From: JBBSHE01 sp038253325
GTDB lineage: Bacteria > Actinomycetota > Actinomycetes > Propionibacteriales > Nocardioidaceae
Assembly: GCA_038253325.1 (NCBI GenBank)
Contig: JBBSHE010000004.1
Span: 1 to 64,000, forward strand
Direction: 5' to 3'
DNA: 64,000 nucleotides
The position numbers and the translations under genes were made by a program. Shown one piece after another: positions 44,357-53,542 of this stretch. The notes below the pieces were generated by a model, which saw only the letters and a list, made by a program, of their open reading frames with translations, was not told the DNA's origin and searched no databases. Every line of letters starts with the position of its first letter. The first letter of the stretch is position 1.

Positions 44357-45874
44357 TCAGGTGACGTCGTCGTCGACCCAGTCCAGGGTCTTCGTGACCG
44401 CCTTCTGCCAGTTCCGGTACTGACGCTCGCGCTCGGCGTCGTCCATCTGCGGAGTCCAGCGCTTGTCCTCACCCCAGTTGTTGCGGATGTCGTCCTCGCT
44501 CTCCCAGTACCCGACCGCGAGTCCCGCAGCGTACGCGGAACCGAGCGCCGTCGTCTCCGCGACCTTCGGGCGTACGACGTCCACGTCGAGGATGTCGGCC
44601 TGGAACTGCATGAGCGTCTCGTTGACCACCATGCCGCCGTCGACCTTGAGCTCCTTCAGCGGAACACCGGAGTCGGCATTCATGGCATCGAGCACCTCGC
44701 GGGTCTGGAAGGCGGTTGCCTCCAAGACGGCGCGAGCGAGGTGTCCCTTGTTGACGAACCGGGTGAGTCCGACGAGAGCACCGCGGGCATCGGAGCGCCA
44801 GTGGGGGGCGAACAGGCCCGAGAACGCGGGGACGAAGTATGCGCCACCGTTGTCATCGACGGTCTTGGCGAGGTCTTCGATCTCCGGCGCCGACCCGATG
44901 ATGCCCAGGTTGTCCCGCATCCACTGCACCAACGCGCCGCTCACGGCGATCGAGCCCTCGAGCGCGTAAATCGCGGCGTTGTCACCGATCTTGTAGCAGA
45001 CCGTGGTGAGCAGTCCGTTCTCGCTCGGCACCTGCTCCTCGCCGGTGTTGAGCAGCATGAAGTTTCCGGTGCCGTACGTGTTCTTGGCGGTCCCGACCTC
45101 GAGGCAGGCCTGGCCGAACGTCGCGGCTTGCTGATCGCCGAGGATGCCTGCGACCGGTGTGCCCTCCAGGACGCCTGCCTTGCAGTCGCCGTACACCACG
45201 GACGATGACTTGATCTCCGGCAGCATCGACATCGGGATGCCCATCTCGCCGGCGATCCCCTCGTCCCACGACAGCGTCGACAGGTCCATCAGCATGGTGC
45301 GGCTGGCGTTGGTCACGTCCGTCACGTGGACACCGCCGTCCGTGCCGCCGGTCAGGTTCCACAGCACCCAGGTGTCCATGTTGCCGAACACCACGTCACC
45401 GGCCTCCGCCTTCTCGCGGGCGCCGGCAACGTTGTCGAGGATCCAGCGGACCTTCGGTCCGGAGAAGTACGTCGCAAGCGGCAGGCCGACCTTCGCCTTG
45501 TAACGATCGGCTCCATTGTCACCGAGCGCCGCCAGGTCGTCGCAGATCTTCTGCGTCCGGGTGTCCTGCCACACGATTGCGTTGCAGACCGGCTCGCCGG
45601 TCGTCTTGTCCCACACGATCGCGGTCTCACGCTGGTTGGTGATTCCGACCGCGTCGATGTTGGACGAGTCGATGCCCGCCTTGCTGAGTGCCCCCTCGAT
45701 CACCTGTAGGGTGTTGTTCCAGATCTCCGTGCCGTCGTGCTCGACCCATCCGGCGCGCGGAAAGATCTGCTCGTGCTCCACCTGGTCGACCGAGACGACC
45801 GCCCCTTCGTGGTCGAACACCATGCACCGAGTGCTGGTCGTTCCTTGGTCGATGGACGCGATGTATTGCGCCAT
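44357..45874 (-). CDS. glpK: Glycerol kinase
   Basis: 505 aa, normal GlpK length. It begins with the phosphate-binding IASIDQGTTSTRCMVFDHEG. It holds GITNQRETAIVWDKTTGEP and QDTRT from the active site, then GILGDQQAATFGQ and the C-terminal KVDGGMVVNETLMQFQADIL signature. It makes sn-glycerol-3-phosphate from glycerol and ATP, the first intracellular step after uptake by GlpF. It lies 53 nt downstream of glpF on the same strand and is divergent as a pair from glpD. Confidence 0.97.
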   Translation of the reverse strand: MAQYIASIDQGTTSTRCMVFDHEGAVVSVDQVEHEQIFPRAGWVEHDGTEIWNNTLQVIEGALSKAGIDSSNIDAVGITNQRETAIVWDKTTGEPVCNAIVWQDTRTQKICDDLAALGDNGADRYKAKVGLPLATYFSGPKVRWILDNVAGAREKAEAGDVVFGNMDTWVLWNLTGGTDGGVHVTDVTNASRTMLMDLSTLSWDEGIAGEMGIPMSMLPEIKSSSVVYGDCKAGVLEGTPVAGILGDQQAATFGQACLEVGTAKNTYGTGNFMLLNTGEEQVPSENGLLTTVCYKIGDNAAIYALEGSIAVSGALVQWMRDNLGIIGSAPEIEDLAKTVDDNGGAYFVPAFSGLFAPHWRSDARGALVGLTRFVNKGHLARAVLEATAFQTREVLDAMNADSGVPLKELKVDGGMVVNETLMQFQADILDVDVVRPKVAETTALGSAYAAGLAVGYWESEDDIRNNWGEDKRWTPQMDDAERERQYRNWQKAVTKTLDWVDDDVT

Positions 45875-45927
45875 TTGCTGGCTCCTTTGCCCTGTTGTTC
45901 TTGAGATTCAGTGGTCGGTGAAGGCGA

Positions 45928-46650
45928 TCACACGAAGTTGACGGCGTTCGCGAGGAGACCGGCGAGGACGCCGCCGATGATGGGGCCGGCGATCGGCACC
46001 CAGGCGTAACTCCAGTCGCTGTCTCCCTTGCCCTTGATCGGGAGGATGAAGTGGGCGATGCGGGGACCGAGGTCACGCGCCGGGTTGATGGCGTACCCCG
46101 TCGGGCCACCGAGCGAGGCGCCGATGGCGACAACGAGCAGGGCGACCGCGAGCGGGCCGAGCTGCGACGGGGTCTTGCCGAAGGACAAGATCACGAACAC
46201 CAGGACGAATGTGCCGATGATCTCGGTGGCGACGTTTGCCGGGTAGTTCCGGATCGCCGGTCCCGTCGAGAACACGCCGAGCTTCGCACCGGCCTCCGCC
46301 TCGGGATCGTTGAAGTGGTCCATGTACGCGGCCCAGCACAGCACGCCGCCGAGGAACGCCCCGATGAGCTCGGCGATCAGGTACACGATGACGTTCCCGA
46401 CATCGAGTCCGCTGTGACCATCTGCCCAGAGACCGAGCGTCACCGCTGGGTTCAGGTGGGCGCCGGACTTGTACGCGACGTACACGCCGGAAAAGACGGC
46501 GAGGCCCCATCCGATGTTGATCAGCAGCCAGTCGGCGCCGCGGCCCTTGCTCTTTCCGAGCAGCACATTGGCCACCACACCGCATCCCAGGAGGGTCAGC
46601 ATCCCCGTGCCCATGATCTCGCTGAGGAAGATATCGCCGTTAGACGCCAT
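45928..46650 (-). CDS. glpF: Glycerol uptake facilitator (aquaglyceroporin)
   Basis: 240 aa from ATG 46650. Six helices and both NPA half-helices: HLNPAVTLG and AINPARDLGPR. The Asp after the second NPAR (NPARD) is the mark of glycerol-conducting channels as against water-only aquaporins. It lets glycerol diffuse into the cell. A longer frame starts at 46695, but MASNGDIFLSEIMGT is the natural N-terminus. First gene of the glpFK unit. Confidence 0.95.
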   Translation of the reverse strand: MASNGDIFLSEIMGTGMLTLLGCGVVANVLLGKSKGRGADWLLINIGWGLAVFSGVYVAYKSGAHLNPAVTLGLWADGHSGLDVGNVIVYLIAELIGAFLGGVLCWAAYMDHFNDPEAEAGAKLGVFSTGPAIRNYPANVATEIIGTFVLVFVILSFGKTPSQLGPLAVALLVVAIGASLGGPTGYAINPARDLGPRIAHFILPIKGKGDSDWSYAWVPIAGPIIGGVLAGLLANAVNFV

Positions 46651-46796
46651 TGATCCAAGACCTCCCAGTTGACGGAGCCAGAACGGCCCCCACATCGAAT
46701 CGGTACTGTGGGTCGCACGCTATTCCTGGCCGAGTCGAACGGTCAACCGTCTGTCCAGGAAGCAGGGACTCCGTCGCCGTTTCTGAGGAGGACACG

Positions 46797-48515
46797 ATGC
46801 CAGAATCCGCTCGGCTCGATGTCGCACGCCGCGCCAAGAACTGGGAACGCCTTGCCAATAAGGAGTTTGACGTTCTCGTCGTCGGCGGTGGCGTCACCGG
46901 CTCGGGTGTTGCGCTGGACGCATCAACCCGTGGACTGAGGGTTGCGTTGGTCGAGGCACGTGATTTCGCATCGGGAACGTCGTCTAGATCCTCGAAACTC
47001 TTCCATGGTGGTTTGCGGTACCTGGAGCAGTTCAACTTCGGGCTCGTTCGGGAGGCGTTGCACGAACGGGAGCTGATGCTGACGCGGATCGCCCCCCACC
47101 TCGTGAAGCCCGTGTCGTTCCTCTATCCGCTTACGCATCGACTCTGGGAGCGGCCCTACGTGACGACCGGGATGCTGCTCTACGACAACATGGGCGGCGC
47201 GCGCTCGGTACCCCGGCACAAGCAGCTCACGAAGACCGGAGCGTTGCGGATGGCGCCGGCGCTCAAGCCGAGCGCCCTGACCGGAGCATTGCTCTACTAC
47301 GACGGACAAGCCGACGACGCCCGGCACACTCTCACGGTCGCGCGCACCGCGGCCGCCTACGGGGCGACCGTGCTCAACTCGGCGGAGGTGACAGGCTTCC
47401 TCCGGGCCGGTGATCGGATCGTCGGGGCCCGGGTCCGCAATGTGGAGACCGACGACGAGGTCGAGGTGCATGCACAGGTGGTGGTCAACGCCACCGGCGT
47501 GTGGACCGACGACGTGCAGACGATGGCTGGCGGTAGGGGACGGTTTCACGTTCGTGCATCGAAGGGCGTCCACATCGTCGTACCGCGCGACCGGATCAAC
47601 TCCGAGACGGGGATCATCTTGCGCACCGAGAAGTCGGTGCTGTTCCTGATCCCGTGGGGGACGCACTGGATCATCGGTACCACCGACACCGACTGGACGT
47701 TGGACAAGGCGCACCCCGCCGCGAGCCGGACCGACCTCGACTATCTCCTCGACCACGTCAACAGCGTGCTGACGGTGCCGCTCACATACGACGACATCCA
47801 GGGCGTGTACGCCGGGCTGCGGCCGCTGCTGTCGGGCGAGTCGGAGTCGACGTCTCAGCTGTCCCGCGAGCACGCGGTGGCGCGGCCGCAGCCTGGGTTG
47901 ATCTCGATCGCCGGCGGGAAGTACACGACGTACCGGGTGATGGCCAAGGACGCGGTGGACGCGGCCGCCGAGGACATCAGCGGCACCGTGCCGCGAAGCG
48001 TGACCGAGCACATCCCGCTGCTCGGGGCCGAGGGGTACCAGGCGATGAGCAACCAGCTCGACCGGTTGTCGGCACGCGTCGGTCTTCCGGAATGGCGGTT
48101 GAAGGGACTGCTGAACCGCTATGGGTCGATGACGAACGAGTTGCTCGACCTCGGCGACGCCGACCCGAGCCTGCTGGAGCCGATACCCGACGCGGCGGAG
48201 TACCTCAAGGTCGAGATCGTGTACGCCGTCACGAACGAGGGGGCCATCCACCTCGACGACATCCTCGCGCGACGTACCCGGATCTCCATCGAGACACCCG
48301 ACCGCGGGACCGCGGCTGCTGCATACGTGGCGGACCTGGTCTCCGAGCATCTGGAGTGGGACGCCGAACGAATCGGCAACGAGGTGGCGTCCTACCGGGC
48401 CCGGGTCGAAGCGGAGCGGCAGTCCCAGGCGCAGCGCACCGACCTCGAGGCGGACGCCGCCCGGGTCGCCGCTCCCGACACCCGGCACGTCGCCGTCGGC
48501 CGCGCGCTTCGGTGA
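46797..48515 (+). CDS. glpD: Aerobic glycerol-3-phosphate dehydrogenase (FAD)
   Basis: 572 aa from ATG 46797, preceded by GAGGAGGA. The FAD-binding motif DVLVVGGGVTGSGVALDAST is near the N-terminus, and GTSSRSSKLFHGGLRYLEQF is the GlpD signature. ISIAGGKYTTYRVMAKDAVD is the C-terminal FAD motif. It oxidises glycerol-3-phosphate to dihydroxyacetone phosphate and gives electrons to quinones at the membrane. Divergent from glpFK across 146 bp that contain an ACGGT-CA-ACCGT palindrome at 46739-46750, a possible operator. Confidence 0.96.
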   Translation: MPESARLDVARRAKNWERLANKEFDVLVVGGGVTGSGVALDASTRGLRVALVEARDFASGTSSRSSKLFHGGLRYLEQFNFGLVREALHERELMLTRIAPHLVKPVSFLYPLTHRLWERPYVTTGMLLYDNMGGARSVPRHKQLTKTGALRMAPALKPSALTGALLYYDGQADDARHTLTVARTAAAYGATVLNSAEVTGFLRAGDRIVGARVRNVETDDEVEVHAQVVVNATGVWTDDVQTMAGGRGRFHVRASKGVHIVVPRDRINSETGIILRTEKSVLFLIPWGTHWIIGTTDTDWTLDKAHPAASRTDLDYLLDHVNSVLTVPLTYDDIQGVYAGLRPLLSGESESTSQLSREHAVARPQPGLISIAGGKYTTYRVMAKDAVDAAAEDISGTVPRSVTEHIPLLGAEGYQAMSNQLDRLSARVGLPEWRLKGLLNRYGSMTNELLDLGDADPSLLEPIPDAAEYLKVEIVYAVTNEGAIHLDDILARRTRISIETPDRGTAAAAYVADLVSEHLEWDAERIGNEVASYRARVEAERQSQAQRTDLEADAARVAAPDTRHVAVGRALR

Positions 48516-48539
48516 TCAACCGGTCGGCCACGACAAGCG

Positions 48540-48612
48540 CGAAGGTCTTCTCTGCGAGGAAGATCCGCTCGCTGATCTGCCGGTTGGTGAGCCCTTCGGT
48601 CCGGCCGTCAGT
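48540..48612 (-). pseudogene. Fragment: LuxR/NarL-type helix-turn-helix
   Basis: The minus strand reads EGLTNRQISERIFLAEKT, the second and third helices of a LuxR-type DNA-binding domain as found in NarL-family response regulators. Neither a receiver domain nor the last helix is present; after EKT the reading turns to unrelated sequence. It is wedged between the glpD stop and the M1 peptidase stop. Confidence 0.55.
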
Positions 48613-50036
48613 CAGCGCGCCAGGCCGCCCGGGTAGAGATTCGCGTTCGAAGGCTTGCCGGTGTGGAACACCCAGTCGTCCCAGAAGCTGGTGAGGTCGA
48701 CTCCGGTCTGTGCCTCCAAAGCATCGCGCAACCCCACCATCGACAGGTGTCCGTTGACGTGCGAACGCTGGATGGTACGAAGCGCGGCGAAGAACTGCCT
48801 CGTACCCAACTTGCTCCGCAGCGCGTGCAGGAACCATTGCCCCTTGAAGTACACGCCCTCGAAGTCGAACTCGTGGCCCCGGCCCATGTCATAGAGGGGA
48901 TAGCGGAATGCACCCGGGTAGTGCTCGACCTGTGACCTGTACATCGCGTCGAGATCGGCTCCGTTGTGCTCGGCCCACATCCACTGCGCGTAAGAGGCGA
49001 AGCACTCGTTGAGGCAGATGTCCCTCCACCGCTCGATCGAGACGTTGTCGCCCCACCACTGGTGGGCGTTCTCGTGAACGATCGTGGACACGTCGACGTT
49101 CTTGGTGTACGTCGGCCGGGTGAACGTCTCGAGCGAGAAGCCGAAGCTCGCATCGACGAACACGCCACCCGCGCCCGGTGCTGGGTACGGACCGAACCTC
49201 GCCGACAAGAATGCCAGGATGGCTGGCAGTTGCGCCTCGCGCCTCGGCGCGCCGCTCGGACCGGGACCGTAGGCGTTGACGATCGGTACGCCGTCCGGAA
49301 GCCTCGTGTGCTCGAACCGCAGCTTGTCGACGTACATCATCGTCAGGTACGTCGCCGTCGGTTCACGCAGTCTCCACCGGAAGGTCCGCAGCGTGCCGGT
49401 CCGGTCGACCGTCGGCAGCTGGTCACCGTTGGAGATCACGGAGAACGGCTTCGGAACCGTTGCGCGCAAGGAAAACTCGGCCTTGTCGATCGGGTGGTCG
49501 TTGCACGGGTACCAGGATGTACAGGAATGCGGCTCCCCGGCGATGAACCCGCTTCCCGGCGTCGTCGCCGAGTGCCAGCCGCTGTCGACCGGACCACTCG
49601 TGTCGAGCGCCATCTGCCCGTGGTACGTGACGCGGGCGCGGAACGTCGCACCGGCCCCGATCGGTTGAGCCGGGGTGATGACGAGCTCGTGAACGGGCCG
49701 ACGGACGAACGCCGCGGGGGTGCCGTCGACGTTCACCCGATCGACGTGGAGCCCGCGCAGATCAAGGTCGAACGATGGCAGCCGGGTCGACGCCCTCGCG
49801 GTCACCAAGGTCGAGGCCGAGATCGACGTGCCCGACGGGTGGTACCGCAACGCGACGTCGTACCGGACGACGTCGTATCCGAGATTTCCGTCATCGGGGT
49901 AGTACGGATCGCCGATGCCCTGCCCGTGCACATGTGCGGCGACGGCCAAGGCGCGGGGGCGATCGCGGGCGGCCGGCCCACCACACGACGCGAGCAATGC
50001 CACGACAGCCGCCGCCGCGACAAGACGGAGCTTCAT
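48612..50036 (-). CDS. Secreted M1-family zinc aminopeptidase, lipoprotein
   Basis: 474 aa. Lipobox LASC (Cys18) after a short signal peptide places it on the outer membrane face. An N-terminal beta domain is followed by the thermolysin-like domain with H321-E322-x-x-H325 (VHENAHQWWGD) and the third zinc ligand Glu344 (NECFASYAQW). The GxMEN motif of classical M1 enzymes is changed to SLETF, as in several actinobacterial members. The C-terminal helical domain is short. It removes N-terminal residues from peptides or processes extracellular proteins. Confidence 0.93.
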   Translation of the reverse strand: MKLRLVAAAAVVALLASCGGPAARDRPRALAVAAHVHGQGIGDPYYPDDGNLGYDVVRYDVALRYHPSGTSISASTLVTARASTRLPSFDLDLRGLHVDRVNVDGTPAAFVRRPVHELVITPAQPIGAGATFRARVTYHGQMALDTSGPVDSGWHSATTPGSGFIAGEPHSCTSWYPCNDHPIDKAEFSLRATVPKPFSVISNGDQLPTVDRTGTLRTFRWRLREPTATYLTMMYVDKLRFEHTRLPDGVPIVNAYGPGPSGAPRREAQLPAILAFLSARFGPYPAPGAGGVFVDASFGFSLETFTRPTYTKNVDVSTIVHENAHQWWGDNVSIERWRDICLNECFASYAQWMWAEHNGADLDAMYRSQVEHYPGAFRYPLYDMGRGHEFDFEGVYFKGQWFLHALRSKLGTRQFFAALRTIQRSHVNGHLSMVGLRDALEAQTGVDLTSFWDDWVFHTGKPSNANLYPGGLAR

Positions 50037-50140
50037 CCGGCCCTCCAGATTCTCGGCGGCCAGGGGGTACGAGACGCCATCACCCCAAGTACCCCGCTCC
50101 TCGCGCTACTGCGCGTCCCCGGCTGCGTGCGTCCATGGCG

Positions 50141-51265
50141 TCACCCGTCGTCCCGGACCTGCACTGGGTGTCTGACCACCGCCGAGAACAGATACCCGCC
50201 GTCGTTGAACGGAACCGTGTCGGGCTGTTGACGTCCGGCCAGGTCCGTCGCTCGCGCCATCAGCTCGTAGGTCCCCGTAGATCGCGGCATCCACGGCACC
50301 TGCCACCGTGTCCAGCCGTACCTGGGGTTCGGTCCGACGAGGTCGGAGGGACACCAGCTGCCTCCCCCGTCGACGCTGACATCGACGCGTTCGATGGCCG
50401 CCTCCCCGGACCAGGACCGTCCGTGCAGCGTGGTCGGGCCAATCGGCAGCTCGGCGTTCCAGGCCAGCTCGAACGCACTCTTCACCGGCATCGCCGTCAG
50501 CGGCGGCGAGTCGACCGGGTAGCCCGGCCCCGTCATCCGGTACCACCTCGTGTTCCACGGCGAGGCCAGCGGCGTGGTCGACACCTCGAGCGATCCAAGC
50601 CACTTGATGCTGGCCACGCCGACCCATCCGGGCACGAGCAGCCGGGCGGGGAAGCCGGAGTCAGGCGGCAGCGACTCGCCGTTCAGCTGCCAGACGACCA
50701 TCGCGTCGTCAAGCGCCTTGCCGATGGGGATGGGTCTGCGGACCCGCCCGTAGTCGACGCCCTGCGTCACGTACGACGGGTCGAGACCCGTCGCCATCAC
50801 GTCGACAGCGGTGCCGAGAAGCCCGGCACGTTCCAGCAGTTCGCTGAGGCGGACGCCGCGCCACCGGCCGAGGCCGACAGCACCCAGTTTCCACGGCGTG
50901 TCCGGTATGGGCGTCCCCTGCTGGATGCCGAAGAAGCTCCGCCCGTTTCCGGTGCACTCGACGAGCGCCGTCAGGTCGCTGGCCGGCAGGGAGCGCAACG
51001 CGTCGTACGAGAACGTAACCGCGTCGCTCGACCCCGGTTCACCTCGAAGACCGTCACCGAAGATCTTCAGCTGATACGAGTCCGGGTCGATCGTCGGAGT
51101 CGCGGTGTGGTTCCGCACGAAGAACCGGCCGACCCGTGTCACCTGCTCATCGCGGTGAACCGCCTCCCAACGCATCTCGGCGTTGGTCCCGTGGTTGACG
51201 AACGACTCGGCTGGCACCGGCTTGGCGAACGGAGACCTGGTCACCGCCACGGCCGCACTGGTCAC
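50141..51265 (-). CDS. Molybdopterin-dependent sulfite oxidase-like oxidoreductase
   Basis: 374 aa from GTG 51265. The Mo-coordinating Cys104 lies in LVECTGNGRSFF, then KWLGSLEVSTTPLASPWNTRW and the dimerisation domain (VDVSVDGGGSWCP). It is a SuoX-fold enzyme. No heme domain and no Tat or Sec signal are visible, so it is predicted to be cytoplasmic, unlike YedY-type proteins. The electron donor and acceptor are unknown. The start overlaps the Nudix stop by 4 nt (GTGA), so both come from one message. Confidence 0.9.
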   Translation of the reverse strand: MTSAAVAVTRSPFAKPVPAESFVNHGTNAEMRWEAVHRDEQVTRVGRFFVRNHTATPTIDPDSYQLKIFGDGLRGEPGSSDAVTFSYDALRSLPASDLTALVECTGNGRSFFGIQQGTPIPDTPWKLGAVGLGRWRGVRLSELLERAGLLGTAVDVMATGLDPSYVTQGVDYGRVRRPIPIGKALDDAMVVWQLNGESLPPDSGFPARLLVPGWVGVASIKWLGSLEVSTTPLASPWNTRWYRMTGPGYPVDSPPLTAMPVKSAFELAWNAELPIGPTTLHGRSWSGEAAIERVDVSVDGGGSWCPSDLVGPNPRYGWTRWQVPWMPRSTGTYELMARATDLAGRQQPDTVPFNDGGYLFSAVVRHPVQVRDDG

Positions 51266-51840
51266 GTGAACACCCCCTCGGCGTCGGGTGTCGTTGCACC
51301 TGCATCCACCGTCGACTCCTGGGCCACCGGCAGCGCAACACTCGCCACGGTCGCGCCACCGCGGGGACCGGCGAGCCGCGCCGTTGCGGCCACCAGCAAC
51401 CCGGCGACTCCGGCCGGAAACAGCAGCTCGCGAGTCCGCTCCAGCTCCTCGATGGTCCACCAACGATGACCGTTGAATGTCGCCTGCTCGTCGAGCGTAT
51501 GTTCCGACGTGTCAGGTTCGAAGCGCTCACAGCGCACCGCGAAGTAGACCTCCTGCTGGGTTACGACCGAGTCCGAGTACCCGTGGACCACCTGGCGTTC
51601 GGCCACCGGGCCCGTCAGGTCCCTGTCCGACAGGTCGAGCCCGGTCTCCTCTCGTACTTCCCGCCGCGCCGCCAGCCGGTCGGTTTCCCCCGGGTCGACG
51701 CCCCCGCCGGTGGTGCACCAGAACGCGGGCCGGCCGGGCGCCCCCGGGTCGCTGTCGTGCCACATCAGCAGCGCGCCGCCCGAGTCGATGAGAAGCACTC
51801 GGGCGGTGCGACGGCGTAGCCGCGGCCGCAGATCGGGCAC
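51262..51840 (-). CDS. Nudix hydrolase
   Basis: 192 aa. The Nudix box is complete: GGVDPGETDRLAARREVREE, then TGL, matching GX5EX7REUXEEXGU. The N-terminal part (TARVLLIDSGGALLMWH) is the usual first strand. A 45-aa C-terminal extension is Ala/Val-rich and not conserved. Nudix enzymes cut nucleoside diphosphates linked to another moiety; the substrate is not indicated. GTG 51840 has no ribosome site but lies just after a TATATT, so it is probably near-leaderless. Coupled to the molybdoenzyme gene. Confidence 0.9.
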   Translation of the reverse strand: MPDLRPRLRRRTARVLLIDSGGALLMWHDSDPGAPGRPAFWCTTGGGVDPGETDRLAARREVREETGLDLSDRDLTGPVAERQVVHGYSDSVVTQQEVYFAVRCERFEPDTSEHTLDEQATFNGHRWWTIEELERTRELLFPAGVAGLLVAATARLAGPRGGATVASVALPVAQESTVDAGATTPDAEGVFT

Positions 51841-51850
51841 AGGGGGAGGA

Positions 51851-51856
51851 AATATA
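51851..51856 (-). promoter_or_regulatory. Candidate -10 element for the Nudix-molybdoenzyme pair
   Basis: TATATT on the minus strand ends 10 nt before GTG 51840, in an unusually AT-rich patch. It would give a leader of only a few bases. No clear -35 was found. Confidence 0.35.
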
Positions 51857-52039
51857 TCTAATCATCCAAGTCGGTCATGGCCGGCGTGTACCGTTGTGGC
51901 ACAGAACATGGTGGCCACCATGCCGTCATTATCCGCCTGCTGCAACGTCCACCCGACGTGCGTGTTCTGCAGAGACCTGGGGATCTCGGGCACCACCTGT
52001 AGGTCATCACGCGAGCCCCGATTCCCGAGAGGAGATGCG

Positions 52040-53491
52040 ATGGTCGGGTCTCGTCGTACGTTCGACACCGACACGCTGCGCGCAATGCTCCGGATGCTTC
52101 AGCAGATCCAGGCGCAGCCGTCCGTTGCCGGCGCGATGCAGGCCGCCGCAGATGCCGTCGTCGCAATCGCCGGGTTCGAGATCGCCGTGCTCAACGTGCG
52201 TCTTCCTGACGGTACGTTCGAGGCGGTCGCGGTGGCGGGGTCGGACGAGGCGCGCGACAGCCTGCTGGGCCGGAACTACCCGGCCACCGTGTTCGAGGAG
52301 GTCTTCGCCCGGTCCGAGGAATGGGGCAAGCTGCGCTTCGTGCCCCATAACGTCGACCTGCCGGACATCCACACGTACACGCCTCCAGTCGAGGTCGTCG
52401 ACGCTCCCGATGCGTGGCACCCCGACGACATGCTGTTCGCCTTGCTGCACTCGCCGGAGGACGAGCTGATCGGAGTGATGTCGGTCGACCTGCCCGCAGA
52501 TCGACGCCGGCCCGGGCCGTTCCAGCGTGACCTGCTCGAGGTGGTTGCCGCCCAGGCCGGTACGGCCATCCACCAGGCCCGGTTGACCGCACAGCTGCGT
52601 TCGTCGGAGGAGGCGTTCCGACAGGCGTTCGAGGCCGCCGGCGGAGGCATCGGCCTGGTGAGCCTACGAGATGAGACGCTCGGCCGGTTCCTTCGGGTCA
52701 ACCAGGCACTCTGCCAGTTGCTCGGCCGCACCGAGGAGGAGCTGTTCGCGACGTCGTTCCTCGAGCTGCACCACCCGGCCAACGAGCCGTGGGATCGTGC
52801 GATGTTCTTGGCACAGTTCGCGGTCACCCCGATCGTCAGGATGGAGCGCCGCTACTTCCACGCCGATTGCTCGACCCTCTGGCTCGACCTGACGATGTCC
52901 GTGATTCGCAACGTTGACGGCGAGGCTGAGTACGCGATCTGTCACGTCACGGACGTCACCAGCCAACGAACCCGGCACGCAGTGCTGGCCCACGAGGCGA
53001 GCCACGACGAGCTGACCGGGTTGCCGAACCGGCGCACCCTCAACGACAACTTGGAGAAGACGATCGAACGAGGTGTACGCACCGGCCGGGCCGGCGCCCT
53101 GCTGTTCTGCGACCTCGACGGGTTCAAACGCGTCAACGACCGTTTCGGCCACGCCTTCGGTGACGAGATCTTGAAGATCGTCGCGGATCGACTCCGCAAC
53201 ACGGTTCGTGTCGGCGACGCGGTGATCCGGTTCGGCGGCGACGAGTTCCTGATCGCAGCGCCCCACACCACCGTGTCGGACGCGGAGCTGCTCGCACAGC
53301 GCGTCCGAGACGCCATCGCGACGAGCATCGTCACCGACGGCGTGGTGATCTCGTTGAGCGTGAGCGTCGGTGTCGCCGAGATCCCGGTCGACGCGGCGGC
53401 CGAGGACGTCCTGCACGAGGCGGACCAGGCAATGTATCGCGACAAGCTCGACCGACAGGTCGAGCTGACGCCGCTGCTGTCTGCACCATGA
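52040..53491 (+). CDS. GAF-PAS-GGDEF diguanylate cyclase
   Basis: 483 aa, soluble. A GAF domain (about 20-180) and a PAS domain (about 190-310, EEAFRQAFEAAGGGIGLVSL) precede a GGDEF domain. The active site GGDEF is exact at 399-403, and the inhibitory I-site RVGD (390-393) lies five residues before it, so product feedback is expected. It makes cyclic di-GMP from GTP in response to an unseen ligand. There is no EAL domain. AGGAG precedes ATG 52040. Monocistronic. Confidence 0.94.
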   Translation: MVGSRRTFDTDTLRAMLRMLQQIQAQPSVAGAMQAAADAVVAIAGFEIAVLNVRLPDGTFEAVAVAGSDEARDSLLGRNYPATVFEEVFARSEEWGKLRFVPHNVDLPDIHTYTPPVEVVDAPDAWHPDDMLFALLHSPEDELIGVMSVDLPADRRRPGPFQRDLLEVVAAQAGTAIHQARLTAQLRSSEEAFRQAFEAAGGGIGLVSLRDETLGRFLRVNQALCQLLGRTEEELFATSFLELHHPANEPWDRAMFLAQFAVTPIVRMERRYFHADCSTLWLDLTMSVIRNVDGEAEYAICHVTDVTSQRTRHAVLAHEASHDELTGLPNRRTLNDNLEKTIERGVRTGRAGALLFCDLDGFKRVNDRFGHAFGDEILKIVADRLRNTVRVGDAVIRFGGDEFLIAAPHTTVSDAELLAQRVRDAIATSIVTDGVVISLSVSVGVAEIPVDAAAEDVLHEADQAMYRDKLDRQVELTPLLSAP

Positions 53492-53542
53492 AATTGACCG
53501 CACCTGAGGGTGCGGGCTTGGCTACCCGGCGATTCGATCGGC

